Part shown: positions 5,618 through 10,343 of the stretch, in pieces
Position numbering within the stretch: position 1 is the stretch's first letter
Layout of the letters: every line of letters begins with the position of its first letter
Assembly: GCA_937902455.1 (NCBI GenBank)
Contig: CALELI010000204.1
Coordinates: 1-10,343 of the forward strand
Direction: 5' to 3'
Source of the DNA: an uncultured Prevotellaceae bacterium
Lineage (GTDB): Bacteria > Bacteroidota > Bacteroidia > Bacteroidales > Bacteroidaceae
Length of the DNA stretch: 10,343 bases
Program-made: the position numbers and the translations under genes
The notes under the pieces: model-generated
What the model saw: only the letters and a program-made list of their open reading frames with translations
Database searches by the model: none
What the model was told of the DNA's origin: nothing

Positions 5618-8600
5618 ATGAGTTTATATGAAGGGGCGGTGAAACGCCCGATTATGACAAGTCTGTGTTTTGCGGCAATCGTGATCCTTGGTCTCTTCTC
5701 TCTGCTGAAGCTGCCAATCGACCTCATGCCGGATATCGAGACAAACACGATCATGGTGCTGACATACTATAATGGTGCGTCGGCAGAAGATATTGAGAAT
5801 AACGTAACGCGTCCACTTGAAAATACTCTGAATTCAGTGGAGCACCTGAAGCACGTCACCTCGAACTCAAGGGAGAATGTGTCGGTGCTGACTCTTGAAT
5901 TCGAATTCGGCTATGACATTGACGACCTGACAAATAATGTCCGCGACAAACTCGACATGGTTGCCAATGCCCTCCCGACTGATGCCAACGACCCAATCCT
6001 TTTCAAGTTCTCTACAGACATGATTCCAATCATGCTCCTGAAGGCTACTGCAAAGGAAAGTCAGGGTGCGCTCTATAAAATCCTGGACGAGAATGTCGCC
6101 AATCCGCTGGCACGTGTCGACGGAGTGGGTACAGTGTCCATCTCTGGTGCGCCTCAGCGAGAGATAAATGTCTACATGGATGCCAGCAAGATGGAAGCCT
6201 ACGGCATAAGTCCTGCTCAGGTCAGTTCAGCTATCGCTGCCGAGAACAAGAATATCACGGGTGGTACTCTGGACGCTGGTACTCAGACGTTCACAGTCAG
6301 AGTCGAGGGTGAGTTTGATGATACAAGCGAGTTGAACAATGTGATAGTAGGAACAAAGAATGGTGCCAATGTCTATCTCCGTGATGTCGCAAGAATCGTG
6401 GACGATGTGGAGGAGCGTGCTCAGCGTACGTTCACCAACGGCCAGCAGGGTGCGATGATCATCGTGCAGAAACAGAGTGGTGCGAACTCTGTCCAGATTT
6501 CTGATAAGGTGGAGGAAATGCTTCCTACACTTCAGAAGAACCTGCCGCCAGACGTTGAACTGGGTATCATCATCAACACATCTGACAATATCAAGAACAC
6601 AATCAACACATTGTTCGAGACAGTGATGTACGCACTGCTCTTCGTTGTCATCGTGGTATTCATATTCCTCGGAAGATGGAGGGCAATGTTCATCATCTGT
6701 ATCACCATCCCTATGTCGCTGATTGCTTCGTTCATCTATCTGTATGCAACGGGCAGTTCGCTGAACATGATTTCAATGTCCTGTCTGTCTATTGCAATTG
6801 GTAGCGTTGTGGATGATGCCATTGTGGTACTGGAGAATGTGACGACTCATATCGAACGTGGTGCCGACCCTAAGCAGGCCGCCATCCACGGAACAAACGA
6901 GGTTGCAATCTCCGTTATCGCATCAACCCTGACAATGATTGCCGTGTTCTTCCCACTGACCATGGTATCGGGTATGACCGGTGTGCTCTTCAAGCAGTTG
7001 GGATGGATGATGTGTATCATCATGACTGTGTCTACAGTGTCGGCTCTTTCATTCACTCCGATGCTCTGTGCCCTGATGCTGAAACTGAAGAAGAAGCAAG
7101 GCAAGTGGTTCAAGAAGATTTATGGACCTATCCAGAAGCAGCTTGACCGCCTTGACGAATGGTATGAAAGACGAATCAACTGGGCCGTACGTCATCGTTG
7201 GAGCGTGATTGTAGGCTGTGTGGTATTCTTCATCCTCAGTCTTGTCACTGCCAAACTGATCGGAATAAAGAGCGAATTCATGCCTGCGAACGACTCCGGT
7301 CGTGTGGGTGCAACACTGGAACTCCCTATAGGAACACGTGTGGAGAAAGCAGAAGTGCTTGCAAAACAACTTACGGAACTCTGGCAGAAACGCTATGGAG
7401 ACTTGATGACGAACTGTAACTTCACAATCGGTCAGGCTGGTGATGACAACACGTTTGCGTCAATGCAGGATAATGGTTCACACATTATTAAATATAATAT
7501 ACAGTTCGTGCCATCGAATGAACGCAGTCAAGGACTTATAAGCATCTGCGACGAAATGCGTGCTGACTGTAAGAACATACCAGAGCTTGCCAAGTATAAC
7601 GTGATGCTTGGTGGTGGTAACAACTCTATGGGTGGCCAAAACATGGCAACATTCGAAATCTACGGATACGACCTCAACGAGACTTATCGCGTGGCAACAG
7701 ACCTTGCAGCACGTTTCAAGGAGAGTGAGATGGTTTCCCAGACAAACGTCTCGCGTTCGGATTATCAGCCGGAAATAGTCATTGACTTCGACCACGACAA
7801 ACTCGGCTTGCAGGGAATTGGACTCTCTACGGCTGCTGGTGTGGTCCGTAATGCCATCACAGGTTCACTTCTCTCTTACTACCGTGAGGATGGTGAAGAA
7901 TATGACATTAAGGTACGTTATGAGGTAGAAGACCGTGAGTCAGTTGAGGCTATCGGCAATATGCTCATTCCTAACAATCAAGGCCGTCAGGTACGTGTGA
8001 AGGATGTGGCAAACATCTACGAGTCATCAATTCCTCCAACGATTGAGCGTAAGGACCGTCAGCGTATTGTCACGGTAACTGCCGTAATGAGGGATGGTTA
8101 CGCCTTGTCAGATGGTGTGGAACTTGGTAATAAGATTTGTGAAGAAATCGACATTCCAAATGGTGTGACAACTCAGGTCGCTGGTTCTTATGAGGAACAG
8201 CAGGATAGTAACCGAGACCTTGGTGTACTTGCAATCCTCGTGATAATCCTCGTCTACATCGTCATGGCTGCACAGTTCGAGAGCTTCTCTTATCCATTCA
8301 TCATCATGCTCTCGCTTGTCTTTGCCGTTTCGGGCATCATCTTTGCATTGTGTTTTACGGGTTCGAGTCTCAACATCATGTCCATGCTGGGAGGTATTCT
8401 CCTGATTGGTATTGTCGTGAAGAACGGTATCGTACTTATCGACTATACTCAGTTGAAGCGTGAACAAGGTTACGGACTTACCCGTGCAGCCGTCACTGCA
8501 GCACGAAGTCGTCTGCGTCCTATTCTCATGACTACACTTACGACCATCTTGGGTATGGTTCCTATGGCAGTCAGCCAGGGTGTGGGTGCAGAGATGTGGC

Positions 8601-8791
8601 GTCCTCTCGGTATCAGCGTTATCGGCGGTCTTACTGTCTCGACTATCCTCACACTGATTTATGTCCCTTCGATGTTCTGTATCTTTGGCGGTGCAGGTGT
8701 GAACATGAAACGTAAGAAGATGCGTAAGCAGGCTGAACTGGATGCTTACTGGAAGGAAAATAAGGAACAGGAAACTCTTAAGAAGAAATAG
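5618..8791 (+). CDS. AcrB-type RND efflux pump (HAE1-like, inner membrane)
   Basis: This 1057-residue pump should form a homotrimer that exports substrates from periplasm or membrane in exchange for protons. Transmembrane helix 1 (about 10-31) and the usual second half-repeat helix near 525-550 each precede a large periplasmic domain (about 32-330 and 550-855), followed by helix bundles at about 330-490 and 860-1020. The proton-relay residues are present: Asp399-Asp400 in VVDDAIVV and Lys935 in VVKNGIVLIDY, with Arg967 of RLRPILMT. The acidic pair fits drug-type as well as other RND pumps, so the substrate cannot be fixed; drugs, bile salts or detergents are reasonable guesses. A stop lies immediately upstream of ATG 5618 in frame, and MSLYEGAVKRPI is a normal start. 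The C-terminus is a charged tail rich in lysine. The PII-like gene follows after 3 bp. Confidence 0.95.
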   Translation: MSLYEGAVKRPIMTSLCFAAIVILGLFSLLKLPIDLMPDIETNTIMVLTYYNGASAEDIENNVTRPLENTLNSVEHLKHVTSNSRENVSVLTLEFEFGYDIDDLTNNVRDKLDMVANALPTDANDPILFKFSTDMIPIMLLKATAKESQGALYKILDENVANPLARVDGVGTVSISGAPQREINVYMDASKMEAYGISPAQVSSAIAAENKNITGGTLDAGTQTFTVRVEGEFDDTSELNNVIVGTKNGANVYLRDVARIVDDVEERAQRTFTNGQQGAMIIVQKQSGANSVQISDKVEEMLPTLQKNLPPDVELGIIINTSDNIKNTINTLFETVMYALLFVVIVVFIFLGRWRAMFIICITIPMSLIASFIYLYATGSSLNMISMSCLSIAIGSVVDDAIVVLENVTTHIERGADPKQAAIHGTNEVAISVIASTLTMIAVFFPLTMVSGMTGVLFKQLGWMMCIIMTVSTVSALSFTPMLCALMLKLKKKQGKWFKKIYGPIQKQLDRLDEWYERRINWAVRHRWSVIVGCVVFFILSLVTAKLIGIKSEFMPANDSGRVGATLELPIGTRVEKAEVLAKQLTELWQKRYGDLMTNCNFTIGQAGDDNTFASMQDNGSHIIKYNIQFVPSNERSQGLISICDEMRADCKNIPELAKYNVMLGGGNNSMGGQNMATFEIYGYDLNETYRVATDLAARFKESEMVSQTNVSRSDYQPEIVIDFDHDKLGLQGIGLSTAAGVVRNAITGSLLSYYREDGEEYDIKVRYEVEDRESVEAIGNMLIPNNQGRQVRVKDVANIYESSIPPTIERKDRQRIVTVTAVMRDGYALSDGVELGNKICEEIDIPNGVTTQVAGSYEEQQDSNRDLGVLAILVIILVYIVMAAQFESFSYPFIIMLSLVFAVSGIIFALCFTGSSLNIMSMLGGILLIGIVVKNGIVLIDYTQLKREQGYGLTRAAVTAARSRLRPILMTTLTTILGMVPMAVSQGVGAEMWRPLGISVIGGLTVSTILTLIYVPSMFCIFGGAGVNMKRKKMRKQAELDAYWKENKEQETLKKK

Positions 8792-8794
8792 AAT

Positions 8795-9088
8795 ATGAAA
8801 GCAATAATGATATCTTTCGACCAGGCACATTATGACAATGTGATTGCTGTGCTCGACAGAACAAATGCAAGGGGATTCACAATGATTCCTACGACATTTG
8901 GTCGTGGTACAAAAACTGGTGACCCGCATTATGGCTCACATGCATGGCCATCTATGTGCAGTACGATTATCACTGTCGTTGACGAGGAACAGGCTGAACT
9001 CCTGATGAAACGTCTGAAGGCACTCGACGACGAGTCGCAGATGCTGGGTCTTCGTGCTTTTCAGTGGAATATAGAGAAGATGATATAG
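8795..9088 (+). CDS. Small PII-like protein in the efflux operon
   Basis: This 97-residue protein starts 3 bp after the pump stop codon, so it is co-transcribed and probably translationally coupled. The predicted order beta (2-8), alpha (9-25), beta (27-33), loop (34-53), beta (55-62), alpha (64-77), beta (83-91) matches the ferredoxin-like fold of the PII superfamily, and the loop lies where PII proteins have the T-loop. That loop contains GRG (36-38), His45, His49 and Trp51, with Cys55 just after; these could contact a ligand or metal. There is no signal peptide or membrane segment, so it should be cytoplasmic. PII-like proteins encoded beside RND metal-efflux genes have been described, as I recall, and DUF3240-type proteins are similar; I cannot assign it to a subfamily. 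Its role in sensing a metabolite, a metal or pump activity is inference. Confidence 0.75.
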   Translation: MKAIMISFDQAHYDNVIAVLDRTNARGFTMIPTTFGRGTKTGDPHYGSHAWPSMCSTIITVVDEEQAELLMKRLKALDDESQMLGLRAFQWNIEKMI

Positions 9089-9119
9089 TGAATAGATATT
9101 CCTTATCTGGTGTATTATA

Positions 9120-9151
9120 GAAAAAGAAGAGGATTAATCCTCTTCTTTTTC
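9120..9151. terminator. Bidirectional terminator overlapping the end of recA
   Basis: The 32 bases form a perfect palindrome centred on GGATTAATCC (9131-9140). Each arm ends in AAGAAGAGG or its complement with a flanking A5 or T5, so the RNA has a long stem and a U-rich 3' side on either strand. It lies between convergent units: 31 bp after the PII-like gene and across the recA stop codon (9134-9136). On the recA strand the left arm encodes the last residues Glu-Lys-Glu-Glu-Asp. It should end both mRNAs. Confidence 0.88.
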
Positions 9152-10216
9152 ATTTTCGTCATCTGATGATGTCTGTATTTTGTCAAATCCACCGTTTGAG
9201 AGCATTTCGTTAATCTGAGCCTCGATTTTTTCAGATAACTCAGGGTTGTCTTCAAGCATTTTCTTCACGCCTTCACGTCCCTGACCTATCTTTGTGCCGT
9301 CATAACTGAACCAGCTGCCGCTCTTCTTGATGATTTCAAGGTCAACGCCGATGTCAACGATTTCACCCGTCCTGTTGATTCCTTCGCCAAAGACTATGTC
9401 GAATTCTGCTTTGCGGAAAGGAGGAGCAACCTTGTTCTTGACGACCTTTACGGTTGTATGGTTACCAAGTATTTCATTGTCTTCTTTGATGGACTTTCCT
9501 TTGCGGATGTCCAGCCTGACAGATGAATAGAACTTGAGTGCATTACCGCCAGTAGTGGTTTCCGGACTGCCGAACAATACGCCAATCTTCTCTCGTATTT
9601 GGTTGATGAATATACAGGTCGTCCTGGTCTTGCTGATTGAACTCGTGAGTTTGCGGAGTGCCTGACTCATAAGTCGTGCCTGAAGTCCCACCTTGTTGTC
9701 TCCCATTGTACCTTCGATTTCAGCCTTAGGGGTAAGGGCTGCAACTGAGTCAATGATGATGAGGTCTACCGCAGCAGAGCGAACAAGCTGGTCAACGATT
9801 TCGAGAGCCTGTTCTCCATTGTCTGGCTGAGATATAAGCAGACTGGAAATATCCACGCCAAGATGTTCTGCATAGATAGGGTCGAATGCATGTTCAGCAT
9901 CGATGAACGCAGCAATACCTCCGGCTTTCTGGGCTTCTGCTATTGCGTGAATAGTCAGTGTGGTCTTACCTGATGATTCCGGACCATATATCTCAATCAC
10001 TCGTCCACGTGGGTAACCACCTACACCGAGGGCTGCGTCAAGACCGATAGAACCAGTCGGTATCACCTCGACTTTCTCATAGACTCTGTCGCCCATCTTC
10101 ATGATTGCTCCATGTCCAAAGTCTTTTTCAATCTTTGACATGGCTGCTTGCAGAGCCTTTAACTTCTGTTCGTTATTTTCGGGTATCTGCAGTGATGTTT
10201 TGTTTGATGTTGCCAT
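9134..10216 (-). CDS. recA: RecA recombinase
   Basis: RecA forms ATP-dependent filaments on single-stranded DNA, catalyses strand exchange in homologous repair and, where present, activates LexA self-cleavage. The 360-residue protein has a short N-terminal helix domain, Walker A GPESSGKT (78-85, Lys84), the catalytic Glu108 in FIDAEHA (104-110), Walker B DLIIIDS (151-157), the DNA-binding loop L2 region FGSPETTTGGNAL (215-227) and NQIREKIG (205-212). The C-terminus is strongly acidic (SDDENEKEED), as in other RecA proteins, where it restrains filament loading. All key residues are intact. The ATG at 10214-10216 lacks a clear Shine-Dalgarno sequence but lies at the expected distance before the conserved core. 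The gene converges on the efflux operon and is probably transcribed alone. I saw no obvious SOS box in the 127 bp available upstream. Confidence 0.98.
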   Translation of the reverse strand: MATSNKTSLQIPENNEQKLKALQAAMSKIEKDFGHGAIMKMGDRVYEKVEVIPTGSIGLDAALGVGGYPRGRVIEIYGPESSGKTTLTIHAIAEAQKAGGIAAFIDAEHAFDPIYAEHLGVDISSLLISQPDNGEQALEIVDQLVRSAAVDLIIIDSVAALTPKAEIEGTMGDNKVGLQARLMSQALRKLTSSISKTRTTCIFINQIREKIGVLFGSPETTTGGNALKFYSSVRLDIRKGKSIKEDNEILGNHTTVKVVKNKVAPPFRKAEFDIVFGEGINRTGEIVDIGVDLEIIKKSGSWFSYDGTKIGQGREGVKKMLEDNPELSEKIEAQINEMLSNGGFDKIQTSSDDENEKEED

Positions 10217-10295
10217 TAATTATATAGTTTGATATTTGTTATTATATTCAAGTTTCTCAAGTTCGTATACTATTGATTTACATTATTTTATTTTA

Positions 10296-10337
10296 ACATT
10301 AATCAGACATTAATCTGGACATTAATCAAACATTAAT
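10296..10337. repeat. Four helically phased ACATTAAT direct repeats upstream of recA
   Basis: ACATTAAT occurs at 10296-10303, 10307-10314, 10319-10326 and 10330-10337, with start spacings of 11, 12 and 11 bp, close to one helical turn. A weaker copy (ACATTATT) lies at 10280-10287. Within the set, CAGA (10304-10307) and TCTG (10314-10317) form a small dyad. The cluster is about 80-120 bp upstream of the recA start and runs to near the window edge, so it could be longer or belong to the next gene. Direct repeats at 11-bp spacing are typical of response-regulator boxes of the OmpR/PhoB type; that link is inference. No convincing TAnnTTTG promoter for recA was found between it and the gene. Confidence 0.7.
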
Positions 10338-10343
10338 AATCAT

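Noticed and set aside
8108..8929. Minus-strand 273-codon frame across the end of the pump gene
   Set aside because: It overlaps well-conserved RND helices and the start of the PII-like gene; its His- and Thr-rich sequence is typical of an antisense shadow.

Overview
The window reads as chromosomal DNA of a Bacteroidales bacterium, most likely Prevotella or a close relative. The grounds are the RecA sequence, promoters with the TAnnTTTG -7 box used by the Bacteroidetes primary sigma factor, starts with no clear Shine-Dalgarno sequence, and AT-rich intergenic DNA beside coding regions of moderate GC. The genus is an inference; no search was run.

Layout from left to right. A bacterial OPT-family oligopeptide transporter (135-2114, +) follows a -7 box at 98-105. 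A 970-bp gap without a convincing gene then runs to 3084. Its left end (2141-2300) holds a dyad, a good promoter and an intrinsic terminator, which together could make an RNA of about 80 nt. Its middle (about 2441-2814) is a tandem array of about 17 units of exactly 22 bp. The unit sequence changes along the array in four blocks, but the 22-bp register is kept; one block is four copies of the near-palindrome AAGATAACTATCTT.

Next comes a four-gene operon, all +: a TolC-type outer-membrane channel (3085-4398), a lipoprotein periplasmic adaptor (4474-5565), an AcrB-type proton-driven RND pump (5618-8791) and, 3 bp after the pump, a 97-residue protein with a PII-like layout (8795-9088). The first three supply a complete tripartite efflux machine across both membranes. 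The fourth is probably cytoplasmic and could sense or modulate the pump or its substrate. A Bacteroidetes-type promoter lies just upstream of the channel gene, and a CCTCCCC/GGGGAGG hairpin plus an A-rich tract separates channel and adaptor genes.

The operon converges on recA (9134-10216, -). A perfect 32-bp palindrome at 9120-9151 lies between them; it should terminate transcription both ways and it contains the last codons and stop of recA. Upstream of recA, at the window edge, four copies of ACATTAAT are spaced 11, 12 and 11 bp apart.

The proteins belong to known families. The most unusual material is non-coding: the 22-bp-register array, the compact promoter-terminator unit beside it and the helically phased repeats upstream of recA. 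The PII-like gene in a drug-type efflux operon is the most interesting protein observation.
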